Source of the DNA: Euleptes europaea
Lineage: Eukaryota; Chordata; Lepidosauria; Squamata; Sphaerodactylidae
Length of the DNA stretch: 64,000 bases
NCBI RefSeq assembly: GCF_029931775.1
Contig: NC_079318.1
Span: 75,551,614-75,615,613, forward strand
Direction of reading: 5' to 3'
Below are positions 52,921 to 63,696 of the stretch, piece after piece; the first letter of the stretch is position 1, and the number at the start of each line of letters is the position of its first letter. Below the pieces are notes generated by a model. That model saw only the letters and a list, made by a program, of their open reading frames with translations. It was not told where the DNA came from and did no database searches. The position numbers were made by a program, and so were the translations under genes.

Positions 52921-53459
52921 TTTCCCAATATGGGAAGATGAATGATCAAGTTTGCTTAATAATATGGCTTATCTTTTGATTAAGATCACTCAAAATACCC
53001 CCAAAATAGCAAGCGCTTGATTTCCCTAGAACTTCTCCTTAGATTGGATGTTCAGTACCAAAAATGAGGTACTAGGGAAGAGATAAAAGACATTTCAGGA
53101 CATCCTAGAGAAAACCCCAATCTGCAGTTTATAGGAGTTTCTCCCAGGTGTCCTGAAGTACTTTTTCTCTCTCCCTCTCTTCTTTTTTGCACTGAATATC
53201 AAGCCTGATGAAGAATACTGGGGAACTCAAAAACTTGCTATTTGAGGTCATTTGGTTGGTCCTTTTTAAAAGGCATCACGTGACTCTTGTTTTTGGGGTT
53301 GTTTCTATGGCTACCTACAAACTTAAAAGATTAACACCTTTCAAGCCTCTGGTCAGACTGGCAAAAGGATGGATAGTCTGTCTCTGTTCAAGGCATGAGA
53401 TTTTAATCTATTCTCATGTATGAGCAAGAAATCAGGGACTGGAGTGCTTCCTGACTGAT
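52921..53459. other. Intergenic stretch without recognised features
   Basis: No recognised repeat or exon. Confidence 0.4.
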
Positions 53460-54055
53460 TTTATTTATTTACCTCTTTTATAGTCTGCCTTTCTTGCTGA
53501 GACTCAAAGTGGGTTACAACATCTAAGACAATGCAATATACACAGTATAGTACACACAACAATGTGATGAACTGGATTGCAAAATCAGAAAGCAAAGCAA
53601 CAAAATAGTATAATGCATAAAATGAAACTATGCAATAAAACAGCCTAAAATTATCACAAACATGAAAGCTGTGAGTGTTGTGAGTGGCTTTTTTGTAGAA
53701 ACTGGAGAGGTGGGGAATCAACATTTCCCAAATCATATCTGCTGAAGATAGTAGAAGCCAGAGAGCACATAACATCAGCTCCTAGAGAACCCACCAATGG
53801 CTGGAGAGAATTCATGTGGGACAGCCCAGCTTGGCGGACCAGGGCTAGTGTAATGATCTGCGTGTGCAGGCAGGAGAGGAGTAGCCCTGGCCAAAAAGCT
53901 AATGACATCATTTCCTGAAGTGGCCACCACTGTTGTGAGACAATTTCTGCTGTTTATTGCTTAATTGTTTAACCTATTTTATTTTGAATTGTAAACTGCT
54001 TTGAATGTCTTGTCAGAAAGGCTGCATATAAATGTATTAAATAACTATCATGAAT
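53460..54055. mobile_element. Two retroposon 3' ends, facing each other
   Basis: 53460-53660 starts TTTATTTATTTACCTC then TCTGCCTTTCTTGCTGAGAC (minus-strand 3' end). 53935-54055 ends TTGTAAACTGCTTTGAATG, GCATATAAATGTATTAAATA (plus-strand 3' end). Families not resolved beyond LINE/SINE. Confidence 0.5.
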
Positions 54056-54221
54056 AAACACATTGTGCATTTCCTCTGATGGTCTACTCAAGAGAAAACA
54101 GTTAAAATTAGCATAGCTGTCTGTTATAGAAAGGTCTCCTATATTTGTTCATATAGTGTTTTTTTTTTTAAATCTGCAGTTTTAATAAAGCTTCGCATCT
54201 CCTATCAATAGCTGGGGAGGA

Positions 54222-54515
54222 AACTAGAAGAAGAAGAGTTGGTTTTTATATGCTGATTTTCTCTACCACTTAAGGAAGAATCAAACTGGCTTACAATCAC
54301 CTTCCCTTCCCCTGCCCACAACAGACACCCTGTGAGGTAGGTGGGGCTGAGAGAGTGTGACTAGCCCAAGGTCATCCAGCTGGCTTCATGTGTAAGAGTG
54401 GGGAAACAAATCCAGTTCACCAGATTAGTGTCTGCTGCTCATGTGGAGGAGTGGGGAATCAAACCCGGTTCTTCAGATCTAGTTAAGACTAGGCTGGTCA
54501 GTCCCCTGGTTGGCA
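54222..54515 (-). mobile_element. tRNA-headed SINE with (GAA)n start
   Basis: GAAGAAGAAGAGTTGGTTTTTA, AAACTGGCTTACAATCACC, CACCCTGTGAGGTAGGTGG and AAACCCGGTTCTTCAGATC, reverse of the 40911 copy. Confidence 0.9.
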
Positions 54516-54719
54516 TCAGGAGAAATTTTTAAAAAACGTGGTGGTGTCATATGTGTCACTTCCAGAGAAAATGCGAAAATGGCAATTCCTCGAGCTACCC
54601 TATATCGCTATCATAACTGATGTAATGGCACCTGCAATGCCCTGCCATCCATGTGCTCAACCCCAAACCTCCAATTGGTGGTTAGGCATGGCAACCCTAG
54701 AGGAAACACTGCCAAAGTG

Positions 54720-55710
54720 TTAGAAAAGTCAATGAAAGGAAATTTGTCAGAACTTCCTCTGCTACTTGCGAGTACAGTGCGCAAGGAAAGTGATCTGGTT
54801 TGTCTTTTTCTTGTGGTTCAATGAAAATGTTAAAATGGACATAACATACCGTTACCAGCATTGAGAAGTTTTGTTAATGCCTACAAAGATTCTGAAAACA
54901 AAGGCTATATTTTGAAAATCAGATCACCACCAAACATAAAAGCAGATTCCGCTACTGGTAGAAATGATGCATTAAAGATTCCATATGACTCTCCTGAGGA
55001 TGGGTGTTCCATAGGATGTGTGTTCAAATGCCTCCTCCAGCCCTTTGAGCTTTAACTCAATATAATAAGGAATTCAGGACAGGGACAAGGGTCTTGAGAT
55101 GCTGCATGCTTTTGTAGCCCGCTTTTCTTCCAATGCAATTTAGTATGAAATGTGGGTAATAATAAATATTTCAAACAATAATTTTCAACACAAACTAATA
55201 ATAAACAAACAAACAAAAAACCCCAGCAGCCTATAACCATAAAGCCACAACTGTGCATCCGCACAATACAGCATTTTTCAGTCTCAAGGCCATGAAGACC
55301 CTCAAATGCCCCTTTGCAACCATTTCAGCAGCTCATGGCTTTAACAGGAAAGGCACAGTTAGGATGAGTATTGTGTTGTGCATACAGCACAGCAATACAA
55401 ATCTCCGTGATTTGTCTATAACTTCCATTGACTCACCCTCCTCATCTATTAAGACCCCTATCTTCAAGATCCAGGCAAATACTTAGAATATATTAGAAAA
55501 CAGACACTTATCTATGCTTAACAGACTTCAGAGTACCTTCAAGGAGCAGCAGCTGGCTTTGACCGAAAGAAGTCTGTCACTGCTGACTCACAGTTTTACA
55601 ATTGCTGAAAAAGACCCATCAAAGAGCAGCAGCTGGAACAGGTCCCTGATTCTTTTAGTTACTGGGGCAAGAATGCTGCAGCGGTGATCAAAAGAGGGGC
55701 AGCCGGATGC
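54720..55710. other. Intergenic stretch, mostly unrecognised
   Basis: A worn retroposon 3' end with an (AAAC)n run lies near 55110-55220. Otherwise nothing. Confidence 0.4.
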
Positions 55711-55718
55711 AGCTGAGC

Positions 55719-55922
55719 TAGGGTTACCAAGTCCCTCTTCGTTACTGGTGGGAGGTTTTGGAAGCGGAGCCTGAGGAGGGCGGGGTTTGAGGAGGGACTT
55801 CAATGCCATAGAGTCCATTTGACAAAGTGGCCATTTTCTCCAGGTGGACTGATCTCTATTGGCTGGATATCCACTGTAATAGAAGGAGATCTCCAGCTAC
55901 TACCTGGAGATTGGCAACCCTA
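55719..55922 (+). mobile_element. hAT MITE with 8-bp TSD
   Basis: Flanks AGCTGAGC (55711-55718) and AGCTAAGC (55923-55930). TCCCTCTTCGTTACTGGTGG left end, first subfamily. Confidence 0.88.
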
Positions 55923-56019
55923 AGCTAAGCTGCTCAACCTGGGGCAATTGCCACCACTCACAGGTGGAATGCACCATGAGCACAATGTCTGCATAAGAGT
56001 GAAGATTGATAACGTGTTC

Positions 56020-56145
56020 TTTGGTATCTGAAGAAGTGAGCTGTGGCTCACGAAAGCTCATACCCTGCAGAAATTTTGTTAGTCTTGCTACTGGACTCTT
56101 GCTCTTTTCTACTGCTACAGACAGACTAACACGGCTACCCATTGT
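56020..56145 (+). mobile_element. Penelope-like tail with hammerhead-like core
   Basis: CTGAAGA (56028-56034), A, a perfect 6-bp stem GTGAGC/GCTCAC (56036-56041 with 56046-56051), then GAAA (56052-56055). CTCATACCCTGCAG, TTTGTTAGTCTTGCTACTGG and CAGACTAACACGGCTACCC follow. The CTGANGA and GAAA parts equal the hammerhead catalytic core except for one extra A before the stem. The retroelement assignment is inferred. Confidence 0.5.
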
Positions 56146-56154
56146 GATTTATGT

Positions 56155-56375
56155 TCTTTGGGTTACCAACCTCCAGTTGTGGCCTAGAGATCTCCTGGAA
56201 TTACAACTGATCTCCACACTACAGAGACCAGTTCCCCTGGAGAAAATGGCTGCTTTGGGTTCTATTACATTATACCCCACTGAGGTGCCTCCTCTCCTCC
56301 AAACCCACACTCTGCAAGCTCCACCCACCAAATCTCTAGGAATTTCCCATCTCAGAGTTGGCAACCGGGGGGAGG
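56155..56375 (-). mobile_element. hAT MITE, second subfamily, reverse
   Basis: GGGTTACCAACCTCCAG, ATTACATTATACCCCACTGAG and CTCAGAGTTGGCAACC. Ends worn. Confidence 0.75.
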
Positions 56376-56768
56376 GGATGTGGCACTATTTCAAAAATAT
56401 TGTCAAGGTTGTCAGAGAGGGGCCAATATGAGAAAGTGCATGTTCAAGTTTGCTTAATAATACGTCTTACCTTTTTTACTGTGATCACTCAATCTGAAGT
56501 TGACAACCCTACATCATCCTACGATCTGGGATCTGGAGACTGCTCCCATAGGATGATGCTGTGATGGTGAAAAAGGTTTTTAAAAATGCCAGGAATACAG
56601 CAGAGTTGAAAAAATGAACCAATCTTGTGTACATTGAGAGAGGACTTTGAACAAAGACCCAGGCCTAGATCTCATGGAGGTGGGTGACTGTTTTGGGCTT
56701 GTACTGTTTCATGGTATTAAATGCCCCTTCTAACAAAACTATTTTAGACCACATAAGAACCAAGTAGG

Positions 56769-56989
56769 TAGGGACTGGCCAACTCTGGGTTGGGAAATTC
56801 CTGGAGATTCCTGGGGGCAGAGCCTAGGGAGTGCAGAGTATAGGAAGGAGAGGGAGCTCAGCAGGGATGTGAGAGTCCGCTCCACCCTCCAAAGCTGCTG
56901 TTGTCTCCAGGGGAACTGATCTCTGTAGTCTGGAGATCAGTTGCAGTTCTGGAAATATTCCAGCCCCTACGTGGAGGACCGCAACCCTA
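56769..56989 (+). mobile_element. hAT MITE, second subfamily
   Basis: TAGGGACTGGCCAACTCTGG to CCGCAACCCTA. Flanks CAAGTAGG (56761-56768) and TAAGCAGG (56990-56997) differ by transitions only. Confidence 0.78.
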
Positions 56990-56999
56990 TAAGCAGGTC

Positions 57000-58145
57000 A
57001 GGGAGAAGGCTAGGGTAGAATCTTTCTCCCTGATGTTCTAGTTTTCTACATGAAGGGACTGTTTTGTTTAAAGAATCATTTTGTCATGGGAGCATCGCCG
57101 CCTGTAGTCTTGAGAATGACACAGTCTAATCTCATCAGGAAGCAGTAGCTACAGATTTCATGAATGACGCTCCCCATCGTGGACTTTACTGGCAGGACAG
57201 ACTAAACAAAGTCAGACTAAGCCAGATAAATATACAATAATTTACCGATTATAAAAAGAGGGATGAACTGGTCCTGCAATATTTGGCTCTGTGGTTGGCA
57301 CACAGTGAGAAAAGCCTTTGGATTAGCTAGGCCTAGCATAAATTCTGGGAGCCTGTCTCCAGGACCCACCTGGAAGCTGGCAATCCTAACATTGCAGGTG
57401 GGATAAAGGGAGTGTCAGTTCTTGCCCCCTGGAATACTCCATTTACTAGTGTGTGTGTGTGTGTGTGTGAGTGTGTGTGTGTGTTTTAATGTACTCTGAC
57501 ACAATCTCACTTTCAACTAGTCAGCAAGAGGTTTGGAGTGATCTTTGAGCGACCATAATACTCCCTTAAAATTATTTCTGCAATGATTTTGGCCTGGTCC
57601 ACAGAGCAGGGCCGTTTCCTGCTCTAAAGACGAGTGTGGTTGACCTAGCTGGCCCCAACCTGCCCTAAAAATGACTGTAAGTGGTTTGCCTATTTGATAG
57701 GTTGAAAAAATAGTTTTTAAAAAATTAAGAATGCCAAAAGGGAGGGGGGATGAAAACCCCCCAAAAAGTGTCAAGCAACTTTTAGATTTCAACACTTTTG
57801 CCAGGTTCCTCAGCTAACTCCAGTCCCATCTTATTTATTTCCCATTCATCTCCATCCCTGATAGTGGGGTGAGTCATACCCATTTCGATAAACATCAGGG
57901 GCTGCAGTTCATGGGAGCCAATGATTAGAATAACCTGCTAAAGAACATAAATCAACCTTCTTATTAGAGGGTTGGATTTTCCCCCCCCTCCTTTTCCATT
58001 AGTATTTTAGGAACTGATTAGATGACAATCAAGCTCCTATTTACTCTTCTGCAGTTCCACCGATGCTGCAGCAAAAAGAGCAAAGAAGCGCAGCATCTTG
58101 GCTTGTGTGTGTGCTGCAGAGAGCCAAGAAGGCCCTTCAAGAGGC
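57000..58145. other. Intergenic stretch, mostly unrecognised
   Basis: Apart from a (GT)n run nothing is recognised. Confidence 0.4.
57449..57484 (+). repeat. (GT)n microsatellite
   Basis: About 18 dinucleotide units, interrupted once by GA. Confidence 0.97.
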
Positions 58146-58149
58146 CTCA

Positions 58150-58470
58150 TTCTAGTTAGCAGCGTGGTGCAATGGTTAAGAGAGGTGGTTTGGAGTGGTG
58201 GAGTCTGATCTGGAGAACCGGGTTTGATTCCCCACTCCTCCACATGAGTGGCGGAGGCTAATCTGGTGAACTGGGTTGGTTTCCCCACTCCCACACACGA
58301 AGCCAGCTGGGTGACCTTGGGCAAGTCATTCTCTTTCAGCCTCACCTACCTCACAGGGTGTCTGTTGTGGGGAGGGGAAGCGAAGGTGATTGAAAGTTTG
58401 ATTCTCCCTTAAATAGCAGAGGAAGTTGGCATATAAAAACCAACTCTTTTTCTTCATCATCATCATCATT
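58150..58470 (+). mobile_element. tRNA-headed SINE, long form
   Basis: TTAGCAGCGTGGTGCAATGG (A box), GGGTTTGATTCCCC (B box), AATCTGGTGAACTGGGTTGG, CACCTACCTCACAGGGTGTC and ATATAAAAACCAACTCTTTTTC followed by (TCA)n. Confidence 0.9.
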
Positions 58471-58649
58471 ATGAAAGTAGCACATGACTTGGCCCACACA
58501 AATAGACAGAGTGCCCAGAATGAGCTCCTGCCTTTCCTTACCTAGGGTGCCAAAAGTCCTTGAACAAGCTCTGGCTTGAGCAGATCCTTTTTCAGGTGTC
58601 CACATGAAACTTTGGACCCCAAGGCTGACAACTCACTGGTTTGTCACTC

Positions 58650-58800
58650 ATCTCAGACCCTTGGACACTCAAGGTCAGCATTGTCTCTGATGGCAGTGGC
58701 TGTCCAGGATCTCAAGCAGAGGCATGCCAAGGACTGAACCTGGGATCTCTTGCGTGTAAGGCAGATTCTCTACGATTGAGCCATGGCCACACCCCTAAAA
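58650..58800 (-). mobile_element. tRNA-headed SINE, GTGGCTCAGTGG family, worn
   Basis: Minus-strand GTGGCCATGGCTCAATCGTA (A box) and CCAGGTTCAGTCC (B box), TTGAGATCCTGGACAGCC. Confidence 0.7.
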
Positions 58801-59934
58801 TTTGGGTTGCCATGAAATACAAAGCTTCATTTTCCCCAGATGTGCTTTCCTTTGTACAACCACATATGAAACAGTGTAGTTCCTGCTTTCGGTTGTTTTG
58901 CCAGCTTGTCTGGAGAAAAATGACCTGCCCCTTTCGTACAGGCTCAATGGGAGGTTATTTACTAGGTGATACTATTTCCCCTTTCCATACATTAAATGGA
59001 CACGACATTTTCTCCAGGCCAGTTGGTAACTGTACAATTGATTCCAGGACTACCCCTGCAGCACTGGTTACCACAACTGGTTCATCTTGAAGATGCCACA
59101 ACTCTGTTTCTGGTTTCTTTGGTTCATTGATCAGCTTTGCAGCAGCCAGTCTTACAGCCAAATTGCAGACTGGGCAACTGGCAATTAGGTGCATGTAGAA
59201 TGTGCTGCTCTGGTTGAGTAACATATTAATTTGGGAGTTCATCCTCCTTCCCCATTTTCACACACACAAACCATCTCTCGCTTTAGTAATTTGATCCATG
59301 CAACTTGCCCTTTTGGGGTGGTTTTTTTTAGGGGGGGGGCTTTTGGGGTTCCACCAGAATTAAACACAAAGTGCTAGTCCTCTAATTTCATCCTGCCACC
59401 TCGAGAAGTGCCTGGTCTCCTCCAGCAGGTTACCAAGAAACATGGTGAATCCTCAGCAGGAGCGTTGAGTAAGTCTGGCTGACCTGCCAGTGCTAAGGAA
59501 GGGGTATCCTGGCCCTGCGGTCTGTGTATGAACTGTCATTGCAAATTCCACCATTCAAGGCAGGGGTTGGCAGTGCATTCCCCATACCGAGTTTGCCAGA
59601 TCTCTAAAGCAACATTCATTAGGCATTCTGGGCTCAGTCTCTCCCTGCACCCAGCATGAATCATCTGCTCCAGAGGTGAGATAAACTAATCCCCAGAGAA
59701 GTATCAAGTACTAGTGACGTCTGATTCATGCTCGGTATTTGTAACTGCTAGGTGTAGTCCTAATTTCTGTTCTCATTTTCTCCAGTTTCCTCCTAAATTC
59801 CCAGTGAATCTCAGTTGAGTGAATGGGGATTAAGCTGTTCTACCAATTCTGTTTAGTGCAGGATTCTGAAACTGGAAGCCTCTCTACAAACGGGTGTGGA
59901 AGGAGAACAGGCCACTTCTTACACCACATAGCAT
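58801..59934. other. Intergenic stretch without recognised features
   Basis: No family recognised; G-run near 59333-59340. Confidence 0.4.
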
Positions 59935-60086
59935 TAGGGTTGCCAGCTCGGGCTTGGGAAATTCTGGAGATGGGAGCTCAGCAGGGATATGATGCCATAG
60001 AGTCCACCATCCGAAGCAGCTGTTTTCTCCAACTGATCTCTAATCTGGAAAGATCCTCAGGCCCCACTTGGAGGTTGGCAACCCTA
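59935..60086 (+). mobile_element. hAT MITE, internally deleted
   Basis: TAGGGTTGCCAGCTCGGGC to GGTTGGCAACCCTA, about 152 bp. Flanks CATAGCAT (59927-59934) and TGTAGTAT (60087-60094) differ by transitions only. Confidence 0.75.
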
Positions 60087-60094
60087 TGTAGTAT

Positions 60095-60525
60095 CCTCTT
60101 GGGTGCGGTGGGTAGGAGTGAGCTTACTTGGTGGAATTCTCTTTTGAATGAGACCAGGGCCCTGCGGGATGTTATGGAATTCCGCAGGGCCTGCAAAACA
60201 GAGATATTCTGTAGTTTGAGGGCAACAACAGTTCCATCAAATCTGGCTTTTCTACCCCCTCCCCTCTTTTAGGTTTCATCCAGCTGTATGAGGGGGGCCC
60301 TGATTGTGTTGCTGGGTGTGTGGTGGCCCTGGGCTCGAATGATGCACCATTAGTTTTTATGGAATTGATCTATTTTGAGATGATTTTAATTATTTTAGGT
60401 AGTATCTTTTATGCTTTTATTGTGTTAATATTTGATTGTATATAATGTTGTGAACTGCCTTGTGCCTGGCCTGGCCATGGATAGAGGGTGGGGTAGAAAT
60501 CAAAGAATGAATGAATGAATAATAC
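60095..60525 (+). mobile_element. L2-like LINE 3' end
   Basis: The frame encodes WWNSLLNETRALRDVMEFRR and ACKTEIFC, the ORF2 C-terminus of the L2 type. The 3' UTR ends GTGAACTGCCTTGTGCCTGG and (GAAT)n, characteristic of L2. Confidence 0.75.
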
Positions 60526-60640
60526 CTACCTGCTGCAGATGACTCTGTAGTGAGCACACAGGACACTCTGGTAGGTTCAGCAACAGGGCTCTTTATTGCT
60601 TCCAGCTTGGAAAGAACATTTACTAATGGAGAACACTGAT

Positions 60641-60844
60641 TAGGGTTGCCAACCCCAAGGTACTAGCTGGAGATCTCCTGCTATTACAACTGATCCCCAG
60701 CCAATAGAGCTCAGTTCACCTGGAGAAAATGGCCGCTTTGGCAATTGGACTCTATGGCATTGAAGGTCCCTCCCCTCCCCAAACACCCTCAGGCTCCAGC
60801 CCCCAATTTTCCAGGAATTTCCCAACCCGGAGTTGGCATCCCTA
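60641..60844 (-). mobile_element. hAT MITE
   Basis: TAGGGTTGCCAACCCCAAGG, GACTCTATGGCATTGAAGG and GAGTTGGCATCCCTA. No clear target duplication. Confidence 0.8.
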
Positions 60845-61109
60845 GCTGCTATGTGCAAAGATCTGTGTATTGATAGCACTAATCCAATAGAACAGAACAT
60901 CTCTGACCACCCACAAGATCCGTGAGTACTTCTGGAATTCTGAGAAAGTGTAGTTGACGCCACCACAAAATGCCATGGGTGGCAGGACCAACCACAAAAT
61001 GGCTGCTGTGGGAGGCAAGACCAACCATAAAATGTTGCTATGGGGGGCACTTATGGGGGACAGTTCAAAGCCTATGATGGTGATAGGTGTTTCTGAAGTG
61101 ACATCCCTG

Positions 61110-61320
61110 AAGGCAGGAGGTGGAATGGTATAACACAGACCGATCTAGTCAGATCTCGGAAGCTGAGCAGGGTTGGTACTTGGATGGGAGGCTGCTAAGG
61201 GAGACTTTTTAAAGGAAGGCAATGGTAAACCACCTCTGCTTAATCACTTGCCTTGAAAACCCTACGTGGCCACCATAAGTTGGCTGCCACTTGATGGCCC
61301 TTTACATACATGCACTCATC
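61110..61320 (+). mobile_element. 5S-rRNA-headed SINE
   Basis: CCGATCTAGTCAGATCTCGG, GGTTGGTACTTGGATGGGAG, CTTGCCTTGAAAACCCTACG and GTTGGCTGCCACTTGATGGC. Confidence 0.87.
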
Positions 61321-61683
61321 CTTGCAGGCCCAAAGGTGATGCCTCCAGGGGTCTTCCAAAGCACATTCTGCTTCAACGAGTTGGGTGGAAGAAAGGCAGG
61401 ACTGACTTTAGGAAAGAGATACTCTTTGGGGAAGAAGCAGCTGATTACTTCTAGAAAGCATGTGAGTCCTACATTGGAGATCACCACTCAAAAAACCAAA
61501 GACGGAAACATTGGCAGGTGCAAGCAGCAGCCCTTGTATTTAGCACATTGATTACACTCTACTTTTCATCCACCCTGGAACTCAAGATAGCTTACAGGGG
61601 ATTCCCGGGAAGTCTCAAAATTAGGCCCAAAGAAGACCCAGATCTGCATTGGTCTGGCTACCAGCAGCTGAACAAAACCTGGT

Positions 61684-61749
61684 TGAGTGAGCGAGCGAGC
61701 GAGCGAGCGAGTGAGAGAGAGTGAGAGAGAGTGAGAGAGAGTGAGAGAG

Positions 61750-61836
<87 letters not shown>
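61684..61836 (+). repeat. Compound (GAGC)n(GAGT/GAGA)n(GA)n microsatellite
   Basis: A 150-bp purine-rich run that moves from GAGC units through GTGAGAGA and GAGAGT units to pure GA. The minus strand reads as Ser-Leu or Ser-His repeats, which are not a gene. Confidence 0.97.
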
Positions 61837-61840
<4 letters not shown>

Positions 61841-62544
61841 AAGCCAGCGTACATCACCAATGTTCTTCGCTCCTGCCAAATATATAAATGTGACCAAGCA
61901 GCCATGCTCTCTACAGCAACCCCCATCCTAACTAGTCTTCTGCCCATGGCTGTTGCAGCAACTATCCGCATTCTGTGGCTGACCTTTTCCCCAGGGAAGT
62001 CAGGGTGCCCTCGAACAAAGTGATGCAGTACCATTTGTATAAAGTCTGCATGAGCTTAATTTAGTTTATGTTTTGAATTCTAATTTGCTCCGTGCAGAAT
62101 AAGATGTTGGCCTGTGTGAACTATTACCAACCAAAGAAAGTTTTCAATTCGGAGTTCGTGTGACAATCTATCAGTCTGAGTTCATTATTATTAACTGGCG
62201 AAATGAGTTTGGAAAAGTTGCCTGAGGATGGGTGAGTCATTGCATAATTAGCAAAGTACATTTAACAGTTGTGTTGAAGAGTGAATTTTAAGAAACAAGC
62301 ATTCCCTTGCTGGATCAAGGTCCATCGGGGAACACAAGAAACTGCCTTGTTGACTGAGAGTCAAACTACGCAAGCTCTAAAGTTATGCAAATAACTTATG
62401 CAAATAACACCCCGCTGGGCTGATTTGGCTTGGGAAAAGGCACAGAAGGGGAAGCAGGAGCCTCTGCTGCCCCAACACACCAAGGTCCCAAGCTGAATTG
62501 GGCCAACACAGGCTTACAAAACAATCTTCTCTGCAGCCCTCATT
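61837..62544. other. Intergenic stretch without recognised features
   Basis: 62290-62370 may be a scrap of a CR1/SINE 3' end (TGGATCAAGGTCCATC, AACACAAGAAACTGCCTTG). Confidence 0.4.
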
Positions 62545-62545
62545 T

Positions 62546-62720
62546 TAGGGTTGCCAACCTCCAGGTACTAGCTGGAGATCTCCTGCTGTTACAACTGAAA
62601 ATGGCTGCTTTGTCAATTGGACTCTATGGCATTGAAGTCCCTCCCTCCCCAAACCCCGCCCTCCTCAGTCTCCGCCCCAAAATTCTCCAGGTATTTCCCA
62701 ACCCGAAGCTGGCAACCCTA
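62546..62720 (-). mobile_element. hAT MITE, internally shortened
   Basis: TAGGGTTGCCAACCTCCAGG to GCTGGCAACCCTA; the block around the ATCTCTA/TCACCTGGAG segment is missing. Confidence 0.8.
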
Positions 62721-62794
62721 CCCCGTGTGGCTGTGGGGAAAAGAGAGTCAAGTCCAGTTCCCAGACCTGATTTATTAAAAAATGTATAGTGTTG

Positions 62795-62935
62795 TGTGGC
62801 CCTGCATCAGATCACTCGTCCTTCTAACCCAATACAACCTCTGTTCTGACTAGGAGTCACTCTTCAAGGTCTTAAGCAGAGGGCTTTCCAAGCCAAACTA
62901 CTCAAGTTCCTTTTCACTGGAAATGATGCGGGTTG
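62795..62935 (-). mobile_element. tRNA/CR1-tailed SINE fragment, worn
   Basis: Minus strand resembles the 41365 family's 3' half (CTTAAGACCTTGAAGAGTG, ACCTGGACTTG-like words). Weak. Confidence 0.35.
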
Positions 62936-62961
62936 AGGATGTGGAGATCAACAGATTCCCC

Positions 62962-62990
62962 CACCACCACCACCACCACCATCACCTTTC
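62962..62990 (+). repeat. (CCA)n microsatellite
   Basis: About eight CCA/CAC triplets. Confidence 0.9.
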
Positions 62991-63104
62991 TCCCATAACT
63001 TGGGGTTAACCAAGAAAATTGTCTGGTAGAGAATTCAAGATAGTTAAAAAAAATTCTTCACAAAATGATAATGACAAAGTTATCTCTGCTTCATAAAGGT
63101 TTAT

Positions 63105-63185
63105 GCCATCATAAATGTGTTAGTCTTTAAGGTATCACAAGGCTCTTTTGTTATGTTTATCATATATAACTCACAGCTACAGGAT
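63105..63185 (+). mobile_element. Penelope-like tail piece
   Basis: GCCATCATAAATGTGTTAGTC, TTTAAGGTATCACAAGGCTC and CACAGCTACAGG, the same tail as 50425. Confidence 0.5.
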
Positions 63186-63479
63186 AGCAGGCATACATTT
63201 TACCGCAGAGCTTTATGCCCTAGGGCCAACCTAGACAAGACTGTGTCTTTGTGGCCACCACAATGATGCTGGCACCATTTTAAAATCATTTCAAAGTGCC
63301 ATTAGGCTGCGGCAATAGGGTGCCTCTCCTAAAATATATCCCAGTCAAGAGTTTAAAGGTCCAGGAACCCTAACCCTGAAGCCTGTTCCAACTGGGAAAC
63401 CGTGCTAGATCTAGGAAGGCCCAGAAGAACACACTATATATAGCATGGCCTCTGCACAAGTCTGAGGAGGGTGCCATAT

Positions 63480-63688
63480 AGGGGTTGCCAGCTCCAGGCT
63501 GGGAAATACCTGGAGATTTTGGGGGCAGAGCCTGAGGAGGGTGGGGTTTGGGAAGAGGAGGAACTTCAATGCGATAGAGTCCAATTGACAAAGCGTCCAT
63601 TTTCTCCAGGTGAATAGATCTCTATCGACTGGAGATCAGTTGTAATATTGGGAGATCTCCAGCTACTACCTGGAGGTGGGCAACCCTA
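63480..63688 (+). mobile_element. hAT MITE with perfect 8-bp TSD
   Basis: GTGCCATA stands at 63472-63479 and 63689-63696. 209 bp, first subfamily with CTCCAGGCTGGGAAATACC at the left end. Confidence 0.93.
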
Positions 63689-63696
63689 GTGCCATA

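Noticed and set aside
61621-62034. Minus-strand frame rich in Ser-Leu and Ser-His repeats
   Set aside because: It is translation of the GAGN microsatellite, not a protein.
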